A stretch of 61,013 nucleotides of DNA from an uncultured Magnetospirillum sp. (GTDB taxonomy: Bacteria; Pseudomonadota; Alphaproteobacteria; Rhodospirillales; Magnetospirillaceae). Positions within the stretch are counted from its first letter, which is position 1; each line of letters begins with the position of its first letter. The stretch spans positions 1-61,013 of the forward strand of contig NZ_CAINTR010000183.1 of the NCBI RefSeq assembly GCF_903853455.1. Direction: 5' to 3'. Of this stretch, positions 44,979 through 52,925 are shown in pieces. The notes below the pieces were generated by a model. The model had not been told where the DNA came from and ran no database searches. It saw nothing but the letters and a program-made list of their open reading frames with translations. A program made the translations under genes and the position numbers.

Positions 44979-46984
44979 TGCTGCTGCCTCACCGCGACGA
45001 CGAGAAGCATGAACACCAAGGTGGCGAACATCATCAGCAGATAGCGCCGCACCGTCAGGAACTGCATGCGGTTGACCTGATCGGCCACCACGTCCACCAC
45101 CCGGACGATGCCGAGATAGAGATACCGCCAGATGGGATCGACCACCCGCACCGTCAGGCGCGCCGGCGCCAGATCGCCCGGCTCGGGCATCTCCACCGTC
45201 TCGCGGGCGGCGAACAGCGAGGAGCAGAACACCCGCCGCAGCGGTTGGGAGAAGCTCTGGCCGGTATACTGGCTCTCGGGAATATCCTCGCGGTGGCCGC
45301 AATCCCAGGCGTCGGCGCGGCGCACCTTGGTGGTGCCGAACCGGTGCACCAGCAGGATGCTGATCACGAACAGCGTCAGCCCGGTCATCACCAGCACGGT
45401 GCCGGAGTAAGAGCCGCGGGTCGAGCTCACCGGCGACAGCCACGGCCAGCCCAGATCGGCCGACACCGCGAAATGCACCCCGGTCAGCGGCTGCACCACC
45501 CCCGACAGGGCGTCGGTCACCGTCACCGGGATGGCGCCGAGGATGATGCACAGCACCGCCAGCACCGTCATGGTCCAGCGCATGGTCAGCGGCACCCGTT
45601 CGGCCTGGGCGGCGGCCTTGCTGCGCGGCCGCCCCAGGAAGGCGATGCCGAAGGCGCGCACGAAGCAGCTGGCCGCCAGCGCCGCCGCCAGGGCCAGCAT
45701 GGCGCCGACCACCGGCACGCCGAATTTCATGGCCCAATGGGGCAGGCTGGGGCCCTTGAACAGGGCCTGGAAGATCAGCCATTCCGACACGAAGCCGTTC
45801 AAGGGCGGCAGGGCGGAAATGGCCGCCGCGCCCACCAGGGTGGCGGCGCCGGTCCACGGCATCCGCTTCAGCAATCCGCCCAGCTTGCCGAGATCGCGCT
45901 CGCCGGTGGAGGTGATCACCGCCCCGGCCGACAGGAACAGCAGGGTCTTGAAGATGGAGTGGTTGATCATGTGGTAGAGACCGGCCACCAGCGCCAGCGC
46001 CGCCAGCGCCTTCTCGCCGCTGTCCTTGAAGGCGAGCGCCAGCCCCAGACCGATCACCGCCACCCCGATATTCTCCACGGTGGAATAGGCCAGCAGCTTT
46101 TTGAGGTCGTCCTGCAAGATGGCGTAGAGCACCCCCAGCACGGCGGTGATGCCGCCGATCACCATCAGCGCCGCGCCCCAGCCCCAGCTCACATGGCCGT
46201 GCAGGTCGAACAGGATGCGGATCAGTCCGTACAGCGCCACCTTGGTCATCACCCCGCTCATCAGCGCCGAGACATGGCTGGGCGCCGCCGGATGGGCCAG
46301 CGGCAGCCATGCGTGCAACGGCACCAGACCGGCCTTGGATCCGGCCCCCAGCACCGCCAGCAGCACCACCAGGAAGCCGGTCACCGGCGTCAGCAGGCTG
46401 CCGCGCATGGCCGGGAAGGAATAGGCGCCGTCGGGACCGGCCAGCAGGCCGAAACAGGTCAGCAGGCAGAAGGTTCCGAACGCCGCCATCATCAGATAGA
46501 CCATGGCGGCCGAGCGGTTCTCGGGATTCTTGTGGTCGGCCAGCACCAGCAGCCACGATGCCAGCGACATGAACTCCCACGACACCAGGAACATGAAGGC
46601 GTCGTCGGCGATCAGCACCGCGTTCATGCCGAACAGGAACAGCGGAAAGAACGGCGTCACCCGCCGGGGCTCGGGCAGGTGCGAGCAATAGCCGATGCCG
46701 TAGACCGAGGCCGCCAGCGTCCCCAGGTTGACGATCACCATGAACAGCGCCGACAGGTTGTCGAGGCGGAAATGGGCCGCCATCCACGGCAGGCCGATGG
46801 GCAGGATGATGGCGGGGCCGGTGCCCGGCGTCTGGCCCAGATGCTTGAGGCCGCCGATCAGCAGGGCGGCACAGGCCAGGGCGCAGCAGGCATAGATGAC
46901 GCGGTGCCGCCACATTTCGTCCCCGGCCAGCACGCCGAGCACGGCGAGGGCCAAAAAGACGGACAGGGCGGCCGCGATCAGCAT
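44975..46984 (-). CDS. hyfB: Hydrogenase-4-like membrane subunit B (NuoL-like)
   Basis: A 669-residue NuoL-type antiporter subunit, first gene of the cluster. Core segments are DAFMFLVSWEFMSLASWLLV, SKAGLVPLHAWLPLAHPAAP with the Lys and His of the channel, YSTVENIGVAVIGLGLAL, and the C-terminal cytosolic and amphipathic part with AWDCGHREDIPESQYTGQSF, typical of HyfB. Together with HyfC, E, F, G and I it makes a six-subunit complex. No hyfA, hyfH, formate dehydrogenase or hyp maturation gene is in the window. Confidence 0.93.
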   Translation of the reverse strand: MLIAAALSVFLALAVLGVLAGDEMWRHRVIYACCALACAALLIGGLKHLGQTPGTGPAIILPIGLPWMAAHFRLDNLSALFMVIVNLGTLAASVYGIGYCSHLPEPRRVTPFFPLFLFGMNAVLIADDAFMFLVSWEFMSLASWLLVLADHKNPENRSAAMVYLMMAAFGTFCLLTCFGLLAGPDGAYSFPAMRGSLLTPVTGFLVVLLAVLGAGSKAGLVPLHAWLPLAHPAAPSHVSALMSGVMTKVALYGLIRILFDLHGHVSWGWGAALMVIGGITAVLGVLYAILQDDLKKLLAYSTVENIGVAVIGLGLALAFKDSGEKALAALALVAGLYHMINHSIFKTLLFLSAGAVITSTGERDLGKLGGLLKRMPWTGAATLVGAAAISALPPLNGFVSEWLIFQALFKGPSLPHWAMKFGVPVVGAMLALAAALAASCFVRAFGIAFLGRPRSKAAAQAERVPLTMRWTMTVLAVLCIILGAIPVTVTDALSGVVQPLTGVHFAVSADLGWPWLSPVSSTRGSYSGTVLVMTGLTLFVISILLVHRFGTTKVRRADAWDCGHREDIPESQYTGQSFSQPLRRVFCSSLFAARETVEMPEPGDLAPARLTVRVVDPIWRYLYLGIVRVVDVVADQVNRMQFLTVRRYLLMMFATLVFMLLVVAVRQQQ

Positions 46985-47044
46985 GGGCTGACCGGCCTGT
47001 CTGGAACTCTGCTTGATGTCACGAGCGCCTCCACGAGGTGGCGA

Positions 47045-47072
47045 ATCATACCACGGACCGTAGTAAGCGCAA
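47045..47072 (-). promoter_or_regulatory. Probable promoter of the hyf operon
   Basis: On the minus strand TTGCGC (47067-47072) and TATGAT (47045-47050) are separated by 16 bases. It lies about 60 bases before the hyfB ATG, in the gap after the PAP2 gene. The -10 is strong and the -35 acceptable. Confidence 0.5.
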
Positions 47073-47099
47073 GGACGGCGACTGGATATAGTAGGATAG

Positions 47100-47882
47100 C
47101 TACTCGCTTAGCGTGCGATCGCGCTCGAATCGCAGCCTGACGTCGATGCCGCGCCGGGCCAGCAGGCGATGGAGGATCACCGTCACCACCATTCCCAGCC
47201 ACGCCCCTGTCACCGCGTCCGACAGGAAATGCACGGTGGTCAGCACCCGCGACGCCGCCACCAGCACCGCCACAGCCATGAAGGCGACGTCGTAGCGGGG
47301 AAACACCAGGGTCAGCGCCGTCATGGCGGCGAAGGCGGTCTGGGAATGGCCCGACGGGAACGAATTGGTCAGATAGGCATGGGTGAACGGCACGAAACCG
47401 TAGATGCCGTCGTCGAACAGGGCGCGCGGCCGGGTGCGCCCCACCAGCACCTTGACCAGGGTGTTGAGCAGGCCCGACACCGCCACCGACAGGAAGACGA
47501 AGCCCGGCACCCAGGCGGTGCGCGCCAGTCGGGCGCGCACCTCGCGCAGCGGCGCCGCCAGCCAGGCCAGCATGATCGCCGCCGCCAGCAACCCGGATGG
47601 GATCATCCAGACGCCGCCGAGGCCGAGGGTGGTGACGGTCTTCCAGAACCCCTCGAACTCGCCGTCGATATGGGCTTTCAGCCAGAACGCCAGCGGCCGG
47701 TCCAGCAGCCCGTAGCCGAGGACGATCAGGAGGACGGCGTAAACACTCGTCCAGGTCAGCGGCCGGCGCAGCGTGCGGCCCCACTGGCCGGCGACGAGAC
47801 GGCGGGCGCCTTCGGTCTCGCGCCAACGCCGGGCCACGGCGGCGCGTTCCCAGAGCAGGGCGAGACGATCAAGGGGGCTCAT
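47100..47882 (-). CDS. PAP2-family membrane phosphatase
   Basis: A 260-residue membrane protein with the lipid phosphatase triad: KVLVGRTRPRALFD (Kx6RP), FPSGHSQTAF (PSGH) and ASRVLTTVHFLSDAVTGAWL (SRx5Hx3D). Helices lie around these motifs with the active site facing the periplasm in related proteins. Substrates in the family are undecaprenyl pyrophosphate, phosphatidic acid and lipid A phosphates. It overlaps the downstream end of the GT39 gene by four bases, so both probably act on the same lipid-linked substrate. Confidence 0.9.
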   Translation of the reverse strand: MSPLDRLALLWERAAVARRWRETEGARRLVAGQWGRTLRRPLTWTSVYAVLLIVLGYGLLDRPLAFWLKAHIDGEFEGFWKTVTTLGLGGVWMIPSGLLAAAIMLAWLAAPLREVRARLARTAWVPGFVFLSVAVSGLLNTLVKVLVGRTRPRALFDDGIYGFVPFTHAYLTNSFPSGHSQTAFAAMTALTLVFPRYDVAFMAVAVLVAASRVLTTVHFLSDAVTGAWLGMVVTVILHRLLARRGIDVRLRFERDRTLSE

Positions 47883-49519
47883 GGCGTGGCCTCCACCGCA
47901 TAGGCGGTCAGGGTCACCGGCTTGCCGCGCGAATAGTTGAAGCCCTTGACCATGCCCACCACCACCGGCCGGATATTGTTGGCGGCGGCGGCGGCGAGGA
48001 AGTCCCGCTCCTCGCGATCAGCCACCAGCGACAGATAGGCCGGCCCCTTGGTCAGGTTGACGGCGGCGTTGGCGCCGTCGGTCAGCACCGTGTCGGTGCC
48101 CAGCAGGAAGACCAGACTGGGCTCGGCATAGCCGGCCACCACCACCGGCCCCCGATGCGGCCGCTCGGCCACCAGCGCGGCGGCGGCGCGGCTGACGAAC
48201 AGGGAATCCAATTGCGGCAGCACCCCTTCGAACACCACCGGAAAGGCGGTAGCCGCCGTCACCACCAGCGCCATGGCGGCGCCGCGCATCCGTCCGCGCA
48301 GGGCCAGGACGGTGGTCAGCAGGCCGGTGCCGGCGATGGCCAGGGCCGACGGGATGCTCATCCAGGCGAAGCCCTCGCCGTATTTCAGCGGCGCGATCAC
48401 CACCGTCGCCGCCAGCACCAGGGCGATCAGGCTCCACAGCCCGTACCACAGCTTGGCGCCCCGGCTGTTCAGGATCGGCGCCCCGCCGATCACCGCCGCC
48501 GCCATCAGCAGGCACAGGGCGGGAAAGGTGGGCAGCACGTAATGGGGCAGCTTGGTCGGCACGATCTCGAACATCACCCAGGCGGGGACGACCCAGGCGA
48601 GGCAATACCGCACCTCCGGCCGCAGCCGCAGGCGCCACGCGGCGATCAGGCTGGGCCACAGCAGCAGCGAGGCCGGCCACATGGTGACCGCCGCCAGGGC
48701 CAGATAGGTGCCGGGCCAGCCGCCATGGCTTTCCTGGGCGCCCAGCAGCTTGGGCAGCAGGTCGCTCTTGACCGCCTCGCCGACGAAGGCGCCGCCGGTG
48801 GCCTGGGAGATGGCGACGAACCACGGCGCCGCGATGGACGCGGCGACGACCACTCCGGTGATGGGCCGCAACCCCACCAGCCAAACCGCCTGCTTGTCGG
48901 CGATGACCAGGGCGAGGATGGTCAACAGGGTGATGGTGGGCACCACCGGTCCCTTGACCAGGATGGACAGGCCGATGGCGACCCAGAACACCAGCGCCAC
49001 CCCGATGCCGGGGAGGGCGGCGGAGCCCTTGGCGCCCAGATAGAACCGTCCCAGCGCCCCTTGCGCCGCCACGGCGCAGGCCAGCATCAGGGCGTCGGTC
49101 TTGGCCTGATGCGCCTCCGTCACCAGGATCAGGCACGACGCCAGCAGCGCCGCTCCCAGCAGGGCGGGCTGGCGGCCGAACAGATGGCGGCCGAAGGCGA
49201 AGGTCATCAGCACCGCCGCCCAGGCCGACAAGGCCGAGGGCAGGCGATAGGGCCAGACCGCGTGGCTGGCCGTGTCGGAGAACAGGCGGACGCTGGCGGC
49301 TTGCAGCCAGTAGGCCCCCACCGGCTTCTTGGCCCGCATGTCGTGCTGGAACTGGATGCGGATGAAGTCGCCGGTCTCCAGCATCTGGCGGGTGGCCTGG
49401 ACGAAGCGCGACTCGTCGCGGTCCAGCGGCGGCACCGAGGCCAGCCCCGGCAGATACAGGAACAGGCACAGCAGCGAAAGCAGGAGATAAGGGCGATAGC
49501 CGCCGGTCAGTCGTTCCAC
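47879..49519 (-). CDS. GT39-family glycosyltransferase, ArnT-like
   Basis: A 546-residue membrane protein with about 12 helices. The first periplasmic loop has the acidic motif in PPLDRDESRFVQATRQMLET (the DRDE of ArnT-type enzymes), followed by QHDMRAKKPVGAYWLQAASV, another family signature. ArnT-type enzymes move aminoarabinose or other sugars from undecaprenyl phosphate to lipid A; other members glycosylate proteins. The sugar and the acceptor are not decided by sequence. The C-terminal 100 residues form a periplasmic soluble part. Paired with the PAP2 gene, a role in lipid A or surface glycan modification is likely. Confidence 0.85.
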   Translation of the reverse strand: MERLTGGYRPYLLLSLLCLFLYLPGLASVPPLDRDESRFVQATRQMLETGDFIRIQFQHDMRAKKPVGAYWLQAASVRLFSDTASHAVWPYRLPSALSAWAAVLMTFAFGRHLFGRQPALLGAALLASCLILVTEAHQAKTDALMLACAVAAQGALGRFYLGAKGSAALPGIGVALVFWVAIGLSILVKGPVVPTITLLTILALVIADKQAVWLVGLRPITGVVVAASIAAPWFVAISQATGGAFVGEAVKSDLLPKLLGAQESHGGWPGTYLALAAVTMWPASLLLWPSLIAAWRLRLRPEVRYCLAWVVPAWVMFEIVPTKLPHYVLPTFPALCLLMAAAVIGGAPILNSRGAKLWYGLWSLIALVLAATVVIAPLKYGEGFAWMSIPSALAIAGTGLLTTVLALRGRMRGAAMALVVTAATAFPVVFEGVLPQLDSLFVSRAAAALVAERPHRGPVVVAGYAEPSLVFLLGTDTVLTDGANAAVNLTKGPAYLSLVADREERDFLAAAAANNIRPVVVGMVKGFNYSRGKPVTLTAYAVEATP

Positions 49520-49591
49520 GTCCTGGTCATCCCGCGCTGGTCACTGAACAGGCGGCATCAACAGCACGAAGCAAGGCCGGCGGTCAACACC

Positions 49592-49735
49592 ATATCCCCT
49601 CGCCCGCTTGCGGGAGAGGGAGGGACCCGCCGCGCAGCGGTGGGAGGGTGAGGGTCACTCTGTTCAAGCAGACGAGCCCTCACCCGGCTCGGCTTCGCCT
49701 CGCCCCCCTCTCCCGCAAGCGGGCGAGGGAATCTA
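49592..49735. repeat. Inverted pair of REP-like palindromes
   Basis: CCCTCGCCCGCTTGCGGGAG at about 49595-49614 returns in reverse complement as CTCCCGCAAGCGGGCGAGGG at about 49712-49731. Inside them GTGAGGG and CCCTCAC mirror each other (about 49648 and 49678). The layout is that of a REP pair (BIME). It sits between the start of the GT39 gene and the end of the GT4 gene, and would form a large cruciform or RNA hairpin. Related single units are at 14311-14350 and 55714-55748. Confidence 0.75.
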
Positions 49736-49740
49736 AGGGC

Positions 49741-50787
49741 CTACTCCGCCGCCGCCGGCCACACCCCGGTCTCGAACGGCGCCAGATTGTCGACGAACTG
49801 GCGGGTGGAGGCGGCCCAGGAGAACTCCAGGGCATAGGCGCGGCAGGCCGAGGTGTCCACCTCCAGCGCCGCCAGCGCCGCCTTGCGCAGGTCCGGGTCC
49901 AGCACGCCGACCGGACTGGCGCCGATGACGTCGGCCGGTCCCGGCACCGGATAGGCCGCCACCGGCAGGCCCGAGGCCAGGGCTTCCAGCAGCACCAGAC
50001 CGAAGGTGTCGGTCCGGCTGGGAAACACGAATACATCGCCGGCGGCGTAATGGGCGGCCAGATCCTCGCCGAAGCGGGCGCCGGCGAAATGGACCTCGGG
50101 ATGGCGGCGCTTCATGTCCTCCAGCAGCGGACCGTCGCCCACCACCGCCTTGGTGCCGGGCAGGTCGAGCGCCAGGAAGGCCTCGATGTTCTTCTCCACC
50201 GCGACGCGGCCCACATAGAGGAAGATCGGCCGGGGCAGACCGGCGAACGGGCCGGAGGCCTCGTCCCGGGCCTCGGGACGCGGCCGGAACAGCTCGGTAT
50301 CGACGCCGCGCGACCAGCGGCTGATCCGGCCGATGCCGCGCTTGGCCAGCTCGGTCTCGATCCCCTGGGTCGCCACCATCACGCAGGCCGAAGCCCCGTG
50401 GAAACGTCGCATCACCGCGTAGGACAGCGGCAGCGGCACCCGGAAGCGGGCCTGGATATATTCGGGGAAACGGGTGTGGTAGGCGGTGGTGAACGGCAAT
50501 CCCATGCGGATGCAATAGCGCCGCGCCGCCCAGCCCAGCGGCCCCTCGGTGGCGATGTGGATGGCGCAGGGCTGCGCCTCCCGGATCATCTTGGCCACTT
50601 TCGGGCCGGGCCGGAAGGCCAGCCGGATCTCGGGGTAGGTCGGGCAGGCGACGGTGCGAAAGCAGTCCGGCGTCACCATGACCACGTCATGGCCGGTGCG
50701 CTCCAACTCGCCTTTCAGGGTGTCGAGGGTGCGGACGACACCGTTGACTTGAGGACGCCAAGCATCCGAAACGACGAGTATACGCAT
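49741..50787 (-). CDS. GT4-family glycosyltransferase
   Basis: A 348-residue GT-B fold transferase. The N-terminal half has VSDAWRPQVNGVVRTLDTLK and LPFTTAYHTRFPEYIQARF; the C-terminal nucleotide-sugar half has PIFLYVGRVAVEKNIEAFLA and the EX7E motif in PSRTDTFGLVLLEALASGLP. It resembles the mannosyl- or glucosyltransferases that build glycolipids such as glycosyl diacylglycerols. The start at 50787 has AGGAGAAGGA upstream. It is directly downstream of an LpxH-like phosphoesterase gene with only a repeat between them, a pairing seen in other alphaproteobacteria. Confidence 0.88.
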   Translation of the reverse strand: MRILVVSDAWRPQVNGVVRTLDTLKGELERTGHDVVMVTPDCFRTVACPTYPEIRLAFRPGPKVAKMIREAQPCAIHIATEGPLGWAARRYCIRMGLPFTTAYHTRFPEYIQARFRVPLPLSYAVMRRFHGASACVMVATQGIETELAKRGIGRISRWSRGVDTELFRPRPEARDEASGPFAGLPRPIFLYVGRVAVEKNIEAFLALDLPGTKAVVGDGPLLEDMKRRHPEVHFAGARFGEDLAAHYAAGDVFVFPSRTDTFGLVLLEALASGLPVAAYPVPGPADVIGASPVGVLDPDLRKAALAALEVDTSACRAYALEFSWAASTRQFVDNLAPFETGVWPAAAE

Positions 50788-50810
50788 TCCTTCTCCTTGT
50801 TCGTACGCCC

Positions 50811-50870
50811 GCAAACGCCGGGCGGGATGCCCCGCATCCCCTAGACTTCCGCGCCGCGCAGCCGCAGGCG
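50811..50870 (-). repeat. Degenerate copy of the dispersed repeat overlapping a gene end
   Basis: CAAACGCCGGGCGGGATGCC, CCCTAGACTTCCGCGCC and the adjoining GC palindrome align with the copies at 28007 and 40249. The last codons of the LpxH-like gene (ending in LRLRGAEV) fall within it, so the element seems to supply the stop codon. It is more diverged than the others. Confidence 0.55.
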
Positions 50871-51701
50871 TGTCATGATCCGATTGACCGTGGTGGCGCG
50901 CTCGCGCCCCGCGGCCTGGGGACTCTGGGTTGCGGTGGAGACCTCGGTCTGGCCGTGCCAGTGAAGAATTTCCAGCTTGCCGTCGAAGTCCTCCACCAGG
51001 GCGGTGCAGCTCTCGACCCAGTCGCCGTCGTTGCAATACAGGACGCCGTTCAGCTCGCGCATCTCGGCATGGTGGATATGGCCGCAGACCACGCCGTCGA
51101 CGCCGTTGCGGCGCGCCTCCTCGGCCATGGTCTCCTCGAAATTGGCGATGTACTGAACCGCGTTCTTGACCTTGTGCTTGAGATAGGCCGACAGCGACCA
51201 GTAGGGAAAGCCCATGGCCCGGCGCACGATGTTGAACCAGTGGTTCAGCGACAGCGCCAGGGTGTAGGCGCCGTCGCCCAGATGGGCCAGCCACTTGGCG
51301 TGCTTGACCACTCCGTCGAAGGCGTCGCCGTGCAGGATCAGCAGGCGGCGGCCGTCGGCGGTCTGGTGAACGGCGGTGGTCGCCACCTGGATGTCGCCGA
51401 ACAGCAGCCCGTGATAATCGCGGGCGAATTCGTCGTGGTTGCCGGGAATGAACAGCACCTGGGTGCCCTTGCGCGCCTTGCGCAGCACTTTCTGCACCAC
51501 GTCGTTATGGGCCTGGGGCCAGTACCACGACTTGCGCAGCCGCCAGCCATCGACGATGTCGCCGACCAGGTACAAGATGTCGGACTCGGTGTTCTTAAGG
51601 AAATCCAACAAGTCATCGGCCTTGCAGCCGCGCGTTCCGAGATGAATGTCGGAAATCCAGATGGCCCTGTAACGCCGTTTGATATCCATGTTGGCGTTCA
51701 T
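50841..51701 (-). CDS. LpxH-like metallophosphoesterase
   Basis: A 286-residue calcineurin-fold phosphoesterase. Metal ligands are in IWISDIHLGTRGCKADDLLD, LVGDIVDGW, IPGNHDEFARDYHG, ILHGDAFD and VVCGHIHHAEMRE. The sequence fits the alphaproteobacterial group annotated as UDP-2,3-diacylglucosamine diphosphatase, which would release lipid X in lipid A synthesis. The C-terminal 40 residues (TQSPQAAGRERATTVNRIMT) are not part of the fold. True LpxH activity is uncertain because many alphaproteobacteria use LpxI. It is divergent from the lipid kinase gene across an unusually AT-rich gap. Confidence 0.8.
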   Translation of the reverse strand: MNANMDIKRRYRAIWISDIHLGTRGCKADDLLDFLKNTESDILYLVGDIVDGWRLRKSWYWPQAHNDVVQKVLRKARKGTQVLFIPGNHDEFARDYHGLLFGDIQVATTAVHQTADGRRLLILHGDAFDGVVKHAKWLAHLGDGAYTLALSLNHWFNIVRRAMGFPYWSLSAYLKHKVKNAVQYIANFEETMAEEARRNGVDGVVCGHIHHAEMRELNGVLYCNDGDWVESCTALVEDFDGKLEILHWHGQTEVSTATQSPQAAGRERATTVNRIMTRLRLRGAEV

Positions 51702-51874
51702 CGGCTAATCATCCGAATGAAGTTCTTGACAGCACATGACCATGGTTCTAGTACGTTACACCACAATATGTACATATATTTTGATTGAAGGCCGCGACAT
51801 TTCATAAAATTGAATGATAGCTGTAATATTAAATTCATACATTTTCAAACTTCGTCACGATATATACCTCTCTC
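51702..51874. other. AT-rich divergent control region
   Basis: These 173 bases are far richer in A and T than the rest of the window, with runs such as ATATGTACATATATTTTGAT and GTAATATTAAATTCATAC. They separate two divergent lipid genes. One clear promoter toward the right lies at 51726-51754, leaving an untranslated leader of about 115 bases. Such islands are typical targets for nucleoid proteins. I see no gene in it. Confidence 0.7.
51726..51754 (+). promoter_or_regulatory. Sigma-70 promoter for the lipid kinase gene
   Basis: TTGACA at 51726-51731 and TAGTAC at 51749-51754 with a 17-base spacer. The -35 is perfect and the -10 matches four of six positions. It points toward the gene at 51875. 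Confidence 0.6.
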
Positions 51875-52807
51875 ATGTCTGCAAAATACATGATCGAACC
51901 GGACTCCGCCCTGCATGTTTCGGCGATTCCTCGCCGAGTGCTGATCATTCACAATCCCACCGCCGGCCGTCACAAGCGCCGACGCTTGCAAGAGGTCGTC
52001 GAACGGCTGGAAGCCCTGGGCTGCGCCGTGACCTGTCGCGAGACGCGCCAGCGCGGCGACGCCGAGGATTTCGCCTCGTCGGCCAGCCCCGACGCCTTTG
52101 ACGCCGTGGTCGCCGCCGGCGGCGACGGCACCGTCAACGAGGTGCTGAACGGCCTGGGCCAGGGCACCGGCGGGCTGGCGCTGGGGGTGATCCCGCTGGG
52201 CACCGCCAACGTGCTGGCCTGCGAGATCGGCCTCGACCCCAAGAATCCCGACCAGATCGCCCGCGCCATCGCTTTCGGCCCCGCCCGCCACGTGCATGTG
52301 GCGGTGGCCAATTGCCGCCGTTTCCTGCTGATGGCCGGCGCCGGCCTCGACGCCCATGTGGTGGCCGGGGTCAGCGTCGCCCTCAAGCGGCGCACCGGCA
52401 AGCTGGCCTATGTGGTGGAAAGCCTGAAGCAGGCGGTGGGCTACGACTTCCCCAAGCTGGGCATCCGCGCCGACGGCATCGATTACGAGGGCAGCATGGT
52501 GGTGGCCTGCAAGGGCCGCTTCTACGGCGGCCCCTTCGTCGCCGCCCCCGACGCCAATCTGGAGACCCCCATGCTGGAGGTCTGCATCTTGCCCAACACC
52601 GGCATCGCCGGCATGCTGCGCTACGGCCTAGCCCTGCCCATGGGCAAGCTGTCGGAACTGCCCGAGGTCCAGGTGATCTCCGCCCGCACCATCCTGATCA
52701 CCGGACCGCGCGGCGCCCCGGTCCAGGGCGACGGCGACATCGTCGCCCGCCTGCCGGCCGAGATCACGGTGGGCGACGACACCGTCGAGCTGATCTGCCC
52801 GGAGTAA
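51875..52807 (+). CDS. Diacylglycerol/lipid kinase family protein
   Basis: A 310-residue protein of the YegS/BmrU/DgkB lipid kinase fold. The nucleotide-binding part has VLIIHNPTAGRHKRRRL and the signature AAGGDGTVNEVLNGL followed by LGVIPLGTANVLACEIGL. The C-terminal beta domain has GAGLDAHVVAGVS and GDGDIVARLPAEI. Members phosphorylate diacylglycerol, sphingoid or related lipids. The start is either 51875 or the ATG at 51890; neither has a good ribosome site. It stands beside LpxH-like and GT4 genes, suggesting glycolipid or membrane lipid turnover. Confidence 0.88.
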   Translation: MSAKYMIEPDSALHVSAIPRRVLIIHNPTAGRHKRRRLQEVVERLEALGCAVTCRETRQRGDAEDFASSASPDAFDAVVAAGGDGTVNEVLNGLGQGTGGLALGVIPLGTANVLACEIGLDPKNPDQIARAIAFGPARHVHVAVANCRRFLLMAGAGLDAHVVAGVSVALKRRTGKLAYVVESLKQAVGYDFPKLGIRADGIDYEGSMVVACKGRFYGGPFVAAPDANLETPMLEVCILPNTGIAGMLRYGLALPMGKLSELPEVQVISARTILITGPRGAPVQGDGDIVARLPAEITVGDDTVELICPE

Positions 52808-52840
52808 GGTTAGGATATCTCGACGAGCGCCCGAGCGCTC

Positions 52841-52919
52841 GGAGTTGCGGCCAAGGGCCGGCGCGCCTCATGGCGCGGAAGCCAAGGGCGCGGATGCGCC
52901 CGCCCGGCGCCTGAGGGGC
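52841..52919 (-). repeat. Dispersed palindromic intergenic repeat, copy after the lipid kinase gene
   Basis: Read on the minus strand it begins CCCCTCAGGCGCCGGGCGGG, continues CGCATCCGCGCCCTTGGCTT and ends in CTTGGCCGCAACTCC. It matches the copy at 28007-28094 over nearly its whole length. It fills the gap between two convergent genes. Confidence 0.85.
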
Positions 52920-52925
52920 CGTATA

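Noticed and set aside
44031-46913. A 960-codon minus-strand frame suggesting a fused HyfB-HyfC protein
   Set aside because: Only the last 315 codons (from 44978) have HyfC similarity. The rest is an alternative frame of hyfB, which is intact in its own frame.
39704-46984. Calling the hyf cluster a functional hydrogenase or formate hydrogenlyase
   Set aside because: The large subunit lacks the N-terminal nickel cysteines, and no formate dehydrogenase, HyfA/HyfH or maturation gene is present in the window.
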